Source: Saprospiraceae bacterium (GTDB lineage Bacteria > Bacteroidota > Bacteroidia > Chitinophagales > Saprospiraceae). From it: DNA of 64,000 bases. The notes beneath the pieces are model-generated. The model saw only the letters and a program-made list of their open reading frames with translations, made no database searches and was not told where the DNA came from. A program made the translations under genes and the position numbers. Each line of letters begins with the position of its first letter. Positions within the stretch are counted from its first letter, which is position 1. Location of the stretch: contig JADJLG010000001.1 of the NCBI GenBank assembly GCA_016710235.1, positions 2,097,501-2,161,500 of the forward strand, in the 5' to 3' direction. Shown here piece after piece: positions 45,647-58,800 of this stretch.

Positions 45647-48600
45647 ATGAACCGATTTTTTACTTTACTCATCCTTTTTCACTGGATATCCGTCCAGTCT
45701 TATGCTTCAACATCCGGCTCTGAGCCGGCAGTAGGAGTACTTTCCGAAATCGCCTGCAACGATCTGGTCAATATTTCGCTGGACACAAACTGTATGGCAA
45801 CAGTAACAGTACCAATGTTGCTTCAAGGAAACATCGGGCCGATCTCTGATTATACGATACACTTGAAGTATAATGGGCAGCCTCAAAATGATTTGATCTT
45901 AGGCCAACAAGATGTCGGTCATGTGATTGATTTTACCGTATGGCACCTACCCTCAGGCAATAGCTGTTGGGGAAAAATCAAAGTTGAAGAAAAGTATCCA
46001 CCACAAATGGAATGCAGGCAAGATACCGTGAGATGCAATATGGCTACGACAGTGGGCGCTGTTGGTTTTCCAATTCCTTCCTGGATTGAACCTTCAACAA
46101 GCGTAGTTTACGATATTGTCAACCCAAACAGGTTTTTTGTTTATGGATGGGATAAATGTGGAGTAGTCATCTTAAGTTATTACGACCAGATCGTAAAACA
46201 TGACTGTTCTTATGATTGTATAGCGACAATTTATAGAAATTGGACAGCGGAGGATGTCAATGGTAACGTGAGCAAGTGTACACAGACTATTTGCATCAGA
46301 CAACCTCAAACCATAGATCTGAATACATTATATGATTATGATGGGATTTCAAGACCCCATTTGAGCTGTGATGGTGTATTTCCAAAGTTGGAGGATGGTA
46401 ATCCCTCTCCGGAATATACAGGTCATCCTGTACCTGAAGCTTGCGGTTCTTTTGTGGCAACCTATGATGATTTGAGGATAGACATATGCGAAGGTTCGTA
46501 TAAGGTGATTCGTCGCTGGACTATTTTAAATTGGTGTACAAAAGAAATTATCCAACACAATCAACTGATCAAAGTCATCGACGACAAAGGTCCCAAATTT
46601 CAAAGTCCGGCTGATTTTACTGTAGGGATGGAACCATACAGCTGTGGTTCTAATGGCATACTTCCATCTCCACTCAATGTAGAGGATTGTGCCGGATGGA
46701 GGTACGATATTTTTGTAAAACTTAGTCAAGATGACGAATTAGCTCCATTGACAAAAGATTATGTGATATATAATTCTTTCGATAAACATTATCATTTGAA
46801 AGGAGCTCCTCCTGGAAGAGTTTGGTTGGTTTATGTTTTGACTGATAGTTGTGGTAATTCGTCAAGGGATACCACTGAGGTTGGCGTAGTAGATGATCTT
46901 CCACCTGTAGCGATATGTGATCAACGCACAGTAGTCACTTTATCAGGAGATGGTTTTGCAAAATTGTTTGCAAACTCTCTCGATAATGGATCTATAGATA
47001 ATTGTACGCTGGATTCTTTTGCAGTGAGAAGGATGACAAATTCATGTAGCCTGGATACCAGTTTCAGGGAATACGTAGAGCTTTGTTGTGAAGACGTAGG
47101 AGATACTGTGATGGTTTCATTCATGGCTGTAGATGAATATGGCAATAGTAATACATGTATGGTTCAGGTGATCGTTCAGGATAAATTACCGCCGGTTATT
47201 GTACCACCGACAGACATTACAATCAATTGTGACTACCCATATGATTTGAATCATCTTGAAGAATTCGGATCTCTCAGAACCAGTGAAAGCGATCGCAAGC
47301 AGATTATAATCAAAGATCCAATTTATAGTGCTGTTGGATTCGTTGCAGGAATAGATGGACTTGTAAAGGATAATTGTACCTTGAACTACAGAGATACATT
47401 TGAGACAGATATTCAATGTCACCAGGGAGTAATTCGAAGGTATTTCTATGCAGAAGATAAGCAAGGACAAGTAGCAACTGCAGTGCAAAACATATATATC
47501 GTCAAAACTTATTTATTCAATCAAAACGGAAAGGATATAGAATTTCCTCAAGATGCAATAATCAGGACTTGCAGAAATGTACAAACAGATCCAAAGAATA
47601 CAGGCGAACCAATTTTTTATAACGCTGGTTGTGCACAAGTACTGTCAACACATACCGACACAAAATTGGTATCGCAAGATAGTGCATGTTATAAAATAAT
47701 TAGAAAATGGAGAGTGATCGATTGGTGTCAATATGATCAAAGAACAGGAGCAGGGCAATGGGAAGGCACACAAGTCATCCAAGTTAAAAACTCTGAAGCT
47801 CCAAACATTTTCTCCTGTCAGGATGCCATTTTCGACGACAAGGAAGCATATAGAGATCCGATTTCAAATTTATGTTACGGCCATTATGATATGACTGCGC
47901 TTGGAGATGACGATTGTACTCCGGAGGCTGAATTGGTTTGGTCTTATAAGATAGATATTCATGATGATGGCACATATGAACCAGAACAAAAAGGATCCAG
48001 AGCTATGGGTGTACTTCCTGTAGATACTCATCGGATCCGTTGGATCGTACAAGATAAATGTGGAAATTATTCTCAGTGTGACAGATTATTTGTGATACGT
48101 GATGATAAGAAACCAACACCATATTGTAAAAGCGGTATAGTGACAGTGGTGATGCAGACCAATGGTCAGGTCTTGGTAAAAGCAATAGATCTTGAACAAA
48201 ATAGTTTTGACAACTGTACTGAGCATTCAAAACTTGTATTTTCTTTTTCATCTGATACAACGATCAAAACCATATTATATACCTGTGATAGTCTTGAAGG
48301 ACAAACTGTAATCAACAAGACTGTACGGCTGTATGTTACAGATGAAGCAGGCAATCAAGACTTCTGTGAAACATTTGTAAGAATTCAGGATAATAATAAT
48401 GCTTGCAACAACACAGGCATTGTGGTTTCAGGAGGAATTTTCAATATGCGCAATGAGCCAATGCTCGGAGCTCAGGTGTCTGTGGAACGATCATCAGATC
48501 ATCAAATCTTGTATTCAGTACTTTCAGATGGGGCAGGAGAATATACATTTCAAGATGTAAAAGCGGCTTTATTTGAAATAAATGCAGAAATGGGTGACTA

Positions 48601-49618
48601 TATCACAAATGGAGTAACTACTTATGATATAGTATTATTGCAAAAACATATTCTAGGGATTTCAGAAATAAAAGATCCGTTCAAGTTGATGGCAGCTGAC
48701 GTCAATAAAACAAATAATCTTACTGCAAGAGACATCAGTGAAATCAGAAAAGTAATCTTGGGAGTAAGCAGCCAGTTTTCAGGGGTGCCTATATGGCAGT
48801 TTGTTGACAAAAGATTCAAATACTATCAACAAGTGGGTTGGACCAATGCTCCAAATAAAATATTGAGCAGCAGTCTGAATGGTATTTATACTGATGTAGA
48901 CTTTGTTGGGATTAAAAGTGGCGATATAGATCAGTCGGCTAATTTTGGTAATCAAAATGGAATAGTACGACAGAATGAAACTCGTAGTTGGAAGTTAATC
49001 AAGGAAGAAAGTAACCATCGTGTTGCCGTCGTATCCACTCAGAAGCAATTGATTTCAGGATTCCAGTTAGCACTACAGTTAGGATCAACTCAAGCTTATA
49101 ATTTGGAAAGTGGAAAAATTCAAGTCCAGGCAGACGATTATCTTGAGCTTCAGCAGCAGTTGAGAATTTCATGGGCGGCAAAATCAGATGTATCGGTAGA
49201 AAAGGACGATGTATTGTTTTATATTAAATCATCCGGCTCATCAATACCTTCATTTGAACTAAGCGAAATTTGGATGCCGGCACAAGTATATGATGCGGCC
49301 GGAAATCAATACTCGATTAAGTTGATCCCGAATGAAGAGTATCAGGAGAAAATTGGATCATTGGTTCTATACCAAAATACACCTAATCCATTTTCTCTGA
49401 GCACTACGATTAATTTTGAAATAAATGTGGACTGTGAGGCTAAGTTGGAAGTATTTTCCATGACAGGAAAGAAAGTATTGTCAAGATTGATGCAAGCAAA
49501 AGCGGGAATCAATCCTCTTATTATATTAAAATCAGATCTTGACGGCTCAGGTATGTTCTATTATCAGATCGAGGCAAAGGGCCAGAAAAAAGCTCAAAAA
49601 ATGATATTAATAGACTGA
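45647..49618 (+). CDS. Multidomain surface adhesin with dockerin-like module and T9SS sorting domain
   Basis: A 1324-residue protein from ATG 45647, which starts a clean signal peptide (MNRFFTLLILFHWISVQSYA); ATG 45569 adds 26 unlikely residues. The ectodomain is a chain of cysteine-rich Ig/HYR-like modules with motifs such as ISLDTNC, WGKIKVEEK, RRWTILNWC and CEDVGDTVMV. Near 48415-48600 is a carboxypeptidase-regulatory or SdrD-like module, then a dockerin-like pair (YDIVLLQKHILGI, then AADVNKTNNLTARDISEIRK) with calcium-loop spacing. The last 80 residues are a type A T9SS sorting domain (YQNTPNPFSLSTTINF). It is colinear with the C-terminal part of the giant at 49872 and is probably its paralogue. 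Binding target unknown. Confidence 0.9.
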   Translation: MNRFFTLLILFHWISVQSYASTSGSEPAVGVLSEIACNDLVNISLDTNCMATVTVPMLLQGNIGPISDYTIHLKYNGQPQNDLILGQQDVGHVIDFTVWHLPSGNSCWGKIKVEEKYPPQMECRQDTVRCNMATTVGAVGFPIPSWIEPSTSVVYDIVNPNRFFVYGWDKCGVVILSYYDQIVKHDCSYDCIATIYRNWTAEDVNGNVSKCTQTICIRQPQTIDLNTLYDYDGISRPHLSCDGVFPKLEDGNPSPEYTGHPVPEACGSFVATYDDLRIDICEGSYKVIRRWTILNWCTKEIIQHNQLIKVIDDKGPKFQSPADFTVGMEPYSCGSNGILPSPLNVEDCAGWRYDIFVKLSQDDELAPLTKDYVIYNSFDKHYHLKGAPPGRVWLVYVLTDSCGNSSRDTTEVGVVDDLPPVAICDQRTVVTLSGDGFAKLFANSLDNGSIDNCTLDSFAVRRMTNSCSLDTSFREYVELCCEDVGDTVMVSFMAVDEYGNSNTCMVQVIVQDKLPPVIVPPTDITINCDYPYDLNHLEEFGSLRTSESDRKQIIIKDPIYSAVGFVAGIDGLVKDNCTLNYRDTFETDIQCHQGVIRRYFYAEDKQGQVATAVQNIYIVKTYLFNQNGKDIEFPQDAIIRTCRNVQTDPKNTGEPIFYNAGCAQVLSTHTDTKLVSQDSACYKIIRKWRVIDWCQYDQRTGAGQWEGTQVIQVKNSEAPNIFSCQDAIFDDKEAYRDPISNLCYGHYDMTALGDDDCTPEAELVWSYKIDIHDDGTYEPEQKGSRAMGVLPVDTHRIRWIVQDKCGNYSQCDRLFVIRDDKKPTPYCKSGIVTVVMQTNGQVLVKAIDLEQNSFDNCTEHSKLVFSFSSDTTIKTILYTCDSLEGQTVINKTVRLYVTDEAGNQDFCETFVRIQDNNNACNNTGIVVSGGIFNMRNEPMLGAQVSVERSSDHQILYSVLSDGAGEYTFQDVKAALFEINAEMGDYITNGVTTYDIVLLQKHILGISEIKDPFKLMAADVNKTNNLTARDISEIRKVILGVSSQFSGVPIWQFVDKRFKYYQQVGWTNAPNKILSSSLNGIYTDVDFVGIKSGDIDQSANFGNQNGIVRQNETRSWKLIKEESNHRVAVVSTQKQLISGFQLALQLGSTQAYNLESGKIQVQADDYLELQQQLRISWAAKSDVSVEKDDVLFYIKSSGSSIPSFELSEIWMPAQVYDAAGNQYSIKLIPNEEYQEKIGSLVLYQNTPNPFSLSTTINFEINVDCEAKLEVFSMTGKKVLSRLMQAKAGINPLIILKSDLDGSGMFYYQIEAKGQKKAQKMILID

Positions 49619-49640
49619 TAATCAGTCATTCATCTAAGCG

Positions 49641-49678
49641 CAGGATCAGTTGAAAAACAGCTGATCCTGTTCTTTTTT
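49641..49678 (+). terminator. Rho-independent terminator between the two adhesins
   Basis: A 12-bp stem (49641-49652 with 49658-49669, one G-T pair) with an AAAAA loop is followed by a T-rich run. It lies 22 bases after the stop, so the giant adhesin downstream most likely has its own promoter. Confidence 0.88.
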
Positions 49679-49732
49679 GAAAAATATATAGAAAAAAGTT
49701 TAATATTTATTTTTTTTATTTGAAATACTTTA

Positions 49733-49740
49733 TACTTTTG
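49733..49740 (+). promoter_or_regulatory. Candidate -7 promoter element for the giant adhesin
   Basis: TACTTTTG matches the Bacteroidota TAnnTTTG element exactly. A TTTG at 49719-49722 is too close (10-base gap) to be a standard upstream box. A start near 49747 would give a leader of about 125 bases. Confidence 0.3.
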
Positions 49741-49777
49741 CGTCAATCACCAGCTCAAGGTGTATCCCATTTATAGG

Positions 49778-49829
49778 ATTCTGTAGGACAGAATAAAATT
49801 TAGCAAAACAGGCCTTTTAACGAAGGTCT
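49778..49829 (+). promoter_or_regulatory. Two hairpins in the giant adhesin leader
   Basis: A 7-bp perfect stem with a 3-base loop (49778-49784 with 49788-49794) is followed by a second 7-bp stem (49810-49816 with 49823-49829, one G-T pair, 6-base loop). Neither has a T-run, so they are not terminators. A translational or RNA-stability role is possible but unproven. Confidence 0.3.
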
Positions 49830-49871
49830 ATTTAAAGCGTATTTTATTAAACTACACATATTTTTTTTATA

Positions 49872-52800
49872 ATGGGAAATCTACAGCGTTTACACGTATA
49901 CCAGCAACTAAGGTGCAGGTATAATCAGCAAACAAGTTTTCTTTTTCCACTTTTCTTTCTTGTTTTTTCCGGTTCACTATTTTACAATGACATCAATGCT
50001 CAGTGCACTATTGTACCGGGTACGATTTCCGGTCAGGTAGTATGGGACAAAAATTATAATGGTATAAAAGATGCTTCAGATCAAGCTCTTTCCAATATCA
50101 AAGTGATTGCAGTTGCACCATCTGGAAACACATTGGCAGAAGCTTATACGGCTAATGATGGTTCTTATAAGTTGACTGGATTGAAGGATGGAGATAATTA
50201 TCTGATAGAAATATCAAAACCCGGATGGTTGGAATATTCTTTATCAGGAGCAGATTATATTTCTGATATCAGAATCCAAACAGCCCCAGCTTGTAATATT
50301 TTATTTGGATTGTTTGACCCTTCATACAATGGTGGTGGATTGTTGAGTGATTTGGCAGTAAGCTGCTTCGTTCAAGGTGAATCCAATTCACAGGCTAGTG
50401 GTGAAACATTGGTGAGACTTTCCCAAAGCTTTAAAACCACGACTCCGATTTCAAAAATTGCTATGCATTCTCAAACCGGTGCGGTATGGGGACTCGCATA
50501 TAAAAAATCAAGCAACCAATTGTTTTCTTCTGCTTTTGTAAAAGTAGGCACCGGGCTAGGTGCTCTGGGAACAGGGGGTATTTATCAAACAAATTATCAA
50601 TCTATGGTCACAACACCGTATATTGATCTCAAAACCCTTGGAATTAATACTGGATCTGTACAGGGTGTAGCTCTGAACAGTTGCGCGTATGGCAACCTTG
50701 TAGGAAAAGTTGGTCTGGGAGATATGGATATTTCTTCGGATGAAAATTTGCTTTTTGTAAGTAATCTCTACCAAAAATCGATTGTTATCCTTCCTACGCT
50801 TGGTGCAAATGCATCAAACACATTTGAAATTAAGGTCCCGGATCCTGGTTGTAGTAATTCTGATTATGCTGTGTCAGCATTAAAATATAATAAAGGTTCT
50901 CTTTATGTAGGTGTAACTTGTACTGCAGAGACTAGTGCAAATGAGGCAGAACATTTTTTTCATGTTTATGAAATGAATTTGTTGACGAGAACTTTTCATT
51001 TAATTTTTTCAACAGATTTTGGAAAAAAGTATTGGCCTAAGGATGTAGGTACTGCAGCGAAAGGATTGATTTCACAATGGCTTACAGATATCGATTTTTC
51101 GGATGGAGGCGACATGATACTTGCAATAGCGGATCGTAATGGTCATAGCTTTTGCAGAGCAAATGAAATCCTGACAAACCAGTTTGGAGATATTTTAATG
51201 CTGCACAAAGACAATGGATTGTGGTCATTGGAACGCAATGGTGTGGTGGGAACATTGGTTGGTTCAGGCTCAAGTAACGGGCAGGGACCTGGAGGTGGAG
51301 AGTTCTTTGGTGAAGATTACTGGGTGATTGGCCCGAGTTTACATCCAGAAGTATCCATGGGATCCATAGCTGTGGTGCCAGGTTCCGATCAAGTCATTTC
51401 TTCAGCATTTGATCCTGTTTATGAATCTTTGGCTGGTGGATTACATCGTTATAGTACTATCAACGGAAAAAAATTAGGTGCTGTCCAATTATATAATTCC
51501 ACTTCATCCGCATTTGGCAAAGCATCTGGTCTTGGAGATGTAGAAGTAGTATACGCTCCGGCTGAGATCGTGATCGGCAACAGAATTTGGCTTGATTCTG
51601 ACGGAGATGGCTTGCAAGATCCAAATGAATCAGGAATTTCAGGATTGAGAATTGCACTCTATGACAGTCAATGTAATTTATTAACGACAACAGTTACAGA
51701 TATCAATGGCAATTATCTATTTAACAAGAATAATGTTGCGGGAGGGATTTTGTACAATTCTCAATATTACATTGTACTTCAAGATTCAAGATTTGATGTA
51801 AATAATCAAAAACTTGTCTGGGGAAATGATTCATTGTGTTTGACAATTCAGGACGCCACTTTATTGGGAGACAATATAGACAGCGATGCTTTTCTGGGTG
51901 ATGTGTCATTGTGTCCAAGTCTAAAAGGAATTCCAATGATCTCCGCTCATACAGGAAATAGCGGACAAAATAATTATACATTGGACTTTGGATTTAAAAC
52001 TTGTGGACGAAAAGAAGAAGGTCCAGTTGAACCAAATCCAATATACGATATTGCTTTGATCAAACAAGTTAATCCAATCTCAGTAATTGCACCGCAAGGA
52101 ATAGTAATATTTGATATCACTGTAGTTAATCAAGGTGACACAGAACTTGATCAATTTGAGATTAGTGATTATATTCCTGATGGACTTGAATTTATAGCTG
52201 AAAAAAGTGCAGGATGGAAGTTGGTAGGCAGGACGGCTGTTTACAATTCAACTTCTGCTTTAATAAAAGGTGAAAAACGAGTCATACCGATTGGGTTTAA
52301 AATACTTTATAGCACAGGTATCCAAACGATAATTAATACTGCAGAAGTTTCTGCTCTGAAAAATGCAAAAGGTGAAGATATTATCGATATTGATTCAAAA
52401 CCGGACAATGATCCAAATAACGATGCAGGCGGAATAGTACATGATGTCACAGACAATCAGTTGGACGGAGATGGATTTCTGGATGAGGATGATCATGACC
52501 GTGAATCACTTGTGGTATATGATCTGGCATTGATTAAAAGGTTGGAAGTATCTTCCGGATATAAAGTCGGTGATTTTGTCCAATTTGATATTTATATTCA
52601 GAATCAGGGAAATCAGAATGTTGCTTCTTACGAGATAACAGATTACTTGGGTGAAGCTTATGAATTTGATCATAGTTTGAATCCTGAATGGAATATTGTA
52701 AATGGTAAATTGGTGTATACCTCTACTAAAGGATTAGCTCCATACGAGGATATTTTTATTCCACTGAAATTAAAACTGACGAAGTACGACAATACTGTTT

Positions 52801-55800
52801 CTCTAATTAATACTGCTGAAATCAGTAGTATGCGCAATGAAAAAGGAGAAGCTATCATGGACGTTGATTCTAGACCTGATCAAGATCCAGATAATGATGC
52901 CGGGGCCGGAGTATTTACTGAAAATGATGACAGACTGGACGGTGATGGATTGACTGATGAAGACGACCATGATCAGGCAGGAATATTTTATTATGATTTA
53001 GCTTTGATATTGCAAACTAATGTTAAGACACCTGTAAAATTAGATCAGCTTGTTCCTTTCCAGATCCAGCTTATAAATCAAGGAAATATTGCTGTATCAT
53101 GTTTTGAAATTGTGGATTATATTCCTGTTGGCTTAGAATTTGTTGCGGCATCAAATCCGAGTTGGAAATTGGAGAATGGAATTGCAAAATGTTTGGTCAA
53201 TAATGAATTATTGCCCGGTGGAAGCGTCACAAAGGAAATTGTTCTAAAAGTTGTGTCTTCGAATGCAGATGAACTGATCAATTTTGCGGAAATCAGCAGT
53301 ATCCAAAATTCAAATAAAGATGAAGTGAGCGACGTAGATTCAAAACAAGACGCTGACAATTCTAACGATTTAGGAGGTATACCTTCAAGTGCTACCGATA
53401 ATTTATGGACAGGAAATGGAGTCACAGATGATGAGGATGATCATGATCCTGAGGCATTACAAGTCTTTGATCTTGCGCTCATATTGACAGCAGACAATGC
53501 ATTGCCTGTGAAACAAAATGAAGACGTAATTCAACACATTAAAATTTGTAATCAAGGAAGTGTCTCAGCACAGAATATTCAGATAGTTGATTATTTACCT
53601 TCAGGTTTAATACTGAGTTCTCATGACAACAATGGTTGGATGTTTCAGGGAGGAATTTTGAGAAATATTGTTCAGTCTGAATTAAAACCCGGAGAATGCA
53701 CAACGATCGATATTGTATTGAGAATATCAGATGTTTCGGATCCAAGTGCTTTGCTCAATAGAGCGGAAATTGTTGGAGCAGAAGATTTGCAGAATCGGAA
53801 CATGAATTCTTTTGATATTGATTCAGATCCTGATATGATATCGACAAATGATAATGGTGGTTTGTATGGTACACCAACAGATAATTTACTTACGGGAAGT
53901 AAATCATTTGACGAGGATGATGCAGATCCTGAGCTGGTTCATTTTGTGGATCTTGCTCTGAGAAAAACAGTTGCAGCAGGGACTTACGTGAAGTATTTGG
54001 GTGAGCTTAAGTTTATTATCGAAGTATTTAATCAAAGCAATACTGACGTAAAAAACGTATTAGTCTCAGATTATTTGCCATCAGGTTATGAATTGGCAGC
54101 AACATCCATTTCAGAGGGTTGGACATCTCAAGCTAGAATAGCTCAGATAAGATTATCTGAACTAAAGGCTTATTCATCGACTTTGTTAGAGATCAAGATT
54201 CAGGCAACATCGACTGCTCCGGAAAATAATGTGTTCAATTATAGTGAAATAAGTGCTTTCCAGAATGCATCTGGACAGGACATTGGTTCAAGAGATTTTG
54301 ACTCGACTCCTGACGCCATTTTGGGAAATGATCTTGGCGCAGTATGGAATACTGAAACAGATAATATGATTTCTGACCACGGTATGATAGACGAAGATGA
54401 TGAAGATATAGCAGGAATTGGAATTTATGATTTGGCATTGCGCAAGACAGTACCGGACATAGAAAGATTTTATAATTCAAAAGATACAGTTGATTTCGCT
54501 ATTGAAGTTTTCAATCAGGGATCTTTACCGGTGAGTGGCTTTGATGTGATCGATTATGTAGATACAAATTATATTTTTGATGCTTCTTTAAATCCGGGTT
54601 GGACACTCCAATCATCAGGAGCAGCAATATATACAGATAGAAATACACTTAAAGTTGGTTCAAAGAAAGTATTGCATATTCATTTGATTATCCGACCTAA
54701 AAGACAGGGACTAAGATTTTGTAATGTGACAGAATTGTCAGCAATTTATAGATCTGAAGGAGTTGTTATCGAGGATTTTGATTCTGTAGCGGACTCTGAC
54801 CCTACAAATGACAAAACTGATGATGTAGGCTACTCAGACAAAAATAATATCACTGATAATGGCAATATTGATGAAGATGATCAGGATCAGACTTGTACGA
54901 ATCCGGATAATTTTGATCTTGCTTTGGCCAAAGACGTTGGGGTTAGAATAGTAGAACATGGTCAGGATATTAGTTTCAAAATAACTGTAGTCAATCAAGG
55001 GACGGTTCCAGCCACATCGATTACAGTTGTAGATTATCTTCCGGAGGGATTGCGATTTAGAGATCCTGATTGGGTAGCAGGACCCATGTCCTCAGGTAAA
55101 TTTTACTATACTTTTAGCGTTGCTAATGGTAAAATTCCTGCAGGTGGATTAAAATACCGAGATACATTGGCAGTATATTTTGATGTAGAAGTCACTGCAA
55201 GTGCAAGGAAAGGTGCAATAGTAAATCGCGCTGAAATTTTTGCTGCTGAGAACGATCTCAATCTTCCGGACGAAGATTCAAAACCCGATGATATAGAGAA
55301 TAATGATTCAGGAGGAAATGTATTTACAAATCAAGACAAAGTTGGAAATGCAATTGTTGACGAAGGTGATATTACAGGAGACGAGGACGATGCAGACCCT
55401 GCAGGCGTATTTCTGGTGGAAGTTCAACAAGATCTTTGCAGATGTTTAAATAATGCTACCACACCATCAAACGGCCAATTTATCAGTTGTTTTAATATTG
55501 AGTCTCAGGCAGGAGACGTATGGTTCATTCGGGAGATCAGTGGTTTATATTCTGAAGCCAGTGCTGCACCTCCGGCTGCTCCTACAGAATTTACTACAGG
55601 ACCACTTGGATTTGTAGTGCCTTCCGTAGTTTCAAATGGTACAAGTGAGGTATTTGAGTTTTGTGCTATTTCCATTGATGGCCATCCATTCTCCTTTATA
55701 TTAGAAAATCAATACGGAGATAAGGTAAATTATAATTCTAGAGCTTGTGGATATGATGTGCCTCATCAAACTACAGGTTATAGCCCTGTTTGTTCGAATT

Positions 55801-58800
55801 CTGATGTTCATTATGGAGTTGCATACAACCCATCAAGTACCTATGAGTGGACATTGAGTTCTGGTGGTACAATTACCTCTGATCCAAATTTGAATGAGAT
55901 TAATGTACATTGGACAGGTGGCATAGGCACAAGCCATTTACTAACTATACGTGAAGTCAATCCAAATTCATGTTTAAAACCATTAGAAATACCTGTTACA
56001 GTCCAAACTTCAACTGCTGAACAAATGAATTGTATCGGCGATTTACAGGTATCTCTTGATAAAAATTGTCAGGCTATCATAACTCCAAATATTTTGCTTG
56101 CTGGTGGTCCATACACATATACAAATTATGCAGTAATCGTGATGGATAAGCATGGATATATCATTCCAAATGCTACTGTGGACGGAAGTTATATTGGTCA
56201 GGTATTGACAGCCAAAGTGATGAATATTTGCAACGGAAATTCTTGCTGGAGCAAGTTGACCATAGAAGATAAGACTCGGCCACAGATAGTCTGTGCAAAT
56301 GATACAATTCTTTGTACAAGGATGACAAGTTATCTAAAACCATATGTATATGATAATTGTGATCCAAATCCTACAAAAGAATTGTTAGATGAGACTATAG
56401 AAAATACTTCATGCGATCCGAATTATTCCAAAATCGTAACTAGAGTGTATTCAGCTATTGATAAAAGTGGTAACAGATCATCACGATGTACTACAAAAAT
56501 TTATCTAAAAAGAATACCTTTAGATTCCATTGTGTATCCTGATAGTTTCTCATTAATTACTAAGAATCCTTTGACTTGTAATAATTTTGAAGCTGACAGC
56601 TTAGGTCATCCTTTGCCAGAAGAAACTGGAGTTCCAACATTGAACGGACAATCACTTTATCCAAACAATGACCAAAAATATTGTGATTACAGTATTCGTT
56701 ATTATGATCTTGAAATTCCAGATCCTAAAAGTTGCAATAAAAAAATTCTCAGGAATTGGGAAATATTCACATGGACCTGCTCATCATTTGACAAAAGAGT
56801 TTTCAATCAATTGATAGAAATTGTAGATCGTCAGGCACCTACAATTCTAGCGTTGGATACGATTCGCACAACAACTACTCCAGGTTACAATTGTGAAGTT
56901 GAGTTATGGATACCACCTATCAAAACTTTCGATAGTTGTGGAAGCGAAGTACGAGTAGATTTAGTTTATCCAGGTGGAATTATTACTGATTTCAAGGGTG
57001 CTTATTTGAAAATCCCTGCAGATACAAACGTATTGAAAGTACGTGCATACGATAAATGCCACAATGTAGATAGTGCAAGTTTTGTAGTAATAGTTCAAGA
57101 TTTGACTCCACCTGTTGCTGTGTGTGACAAGGAGATGGTTGTATCACTAGATAGATTTGGAGAAGCTTGGGTCCCTGCACATGTATTTGATGATGGCAGT
57201 TATGATGAGTGTCATATTAAATCCATGAAAGTGCGCAGGATGGATAATGGTGTACCATGTACTTTCAATTCAACAGTTTTTGCAGATTCAGTGGGATTCT
57301 GTTGCCAAGATGTAGGAAAGTTGATCACTGTAATTATGTTGGTAACTGATCATCATGGAAATGCTAATAGCTGTATGGTACAAGTTGAAGTACAAGATAA
57401 AGTGATTCCAACGGTATATCCACCGCATGATGTGACGATTAGCTGTGAGAGACATATTAATTTGAATGATCTTTCTGAGTTTGGGTCCGCTACTGTTTCG
57501 GACAATTGTGTTGCAGATTTGACAGAAGTAGATAGCATTCATATTGATCAGTGTAGAGAAGGTTACATTGACAGGATATTTGTAGCAGGAAATGCATTAG
57601 GATATACTGTTGCAGTGCAGAGAATTACCATCATCAATGAGCATCCATTCACTGAGAAAGATATCATCTGGCCTTATGACTTTGATACAACAACTTGCCA
57701 GACAAATGCATTGGATCCAACGAATTTGCCGGATACTCTCGGGTATCCCATCTTGATTGAAGATTTTTGTGATTTGACGGGAGTGAGTTATGAAGATCAT
57801 TTATTCAGATTCGTAAATGGCAGTGATGCTTGTTATAAAATACTCCGTAAATGGAAAGTAATCAACTGGTGTAGATTTGGAAGTAATGAAAACTTGTATT
57901 ACGAGCACACACAGATTATTAAAGTGAACAATACTATCAAACCTACTATTCAGGATGGTTGTGAAGATTTAAAAGTGTTCACTCCTGATACTTCTTGTTT
58001 TGGTGCATACGTCGATATTTTTGCAAGCGCAGATGATGACTGTACACCGGCAGATCAGTTATTCTGGCAATATAGTGCGGACTTGAATTCTGATGGAATT
58101 GTGGATTCACTTGTAAGGGGTGTTGGTGGTGTTATAAGATTGAGACATTTTTATCCGCTGGGTTCACACGAATACACTGTACTATTTGAAGATTTGTGTG
58201 GCAACCAGAGTGCCTGTACAAGAGCCATTGAAGTGATTAATAAGAAGAAGCCAGTTGCTTATTGCAAATATGGTTTGGCTGCAAGTTTAGTACCGATGGA
58301 TCTTAATAATGATGGTAAAGTAGATCAAGAAATGGTAACCATTTGGGCTAAAGATTTCGATCAAGGAAGTTATCACCCATGTAATTACCCGATCACTTAT
58401 TCTTTTGGTCTTGACACTACTGTGAAGTCCATCACATACAATTGTGACAGCATTGGAAGAAGAGAAGTGACATTATGTATCACAGCCTCAAATGGCGAAC
58501 AAGATTGTTGCCAATCCTTTATCGATATTCAGTCAAATACTCAGTTTAATAAATGTTCTTGTGTAAGATTCCCTGCTGATATCATAGTAAATAGTTGCGT
58601 GACCAATTATGATCCAAGTACAATAACTTCTATTCCTATATTAGGTACCTGTCCATGTACTCACTTAGGAACTTCTCACAGCGATAGTATTGTGACAAAT
58701 GTTCCAAATTATTGCTATGTGATATATAGAAAATGGACAGTCAGATTTAACTGTCCTAACGAAGGATTATGGGTGAATGAAAGTGTTCAGAAAATATATG

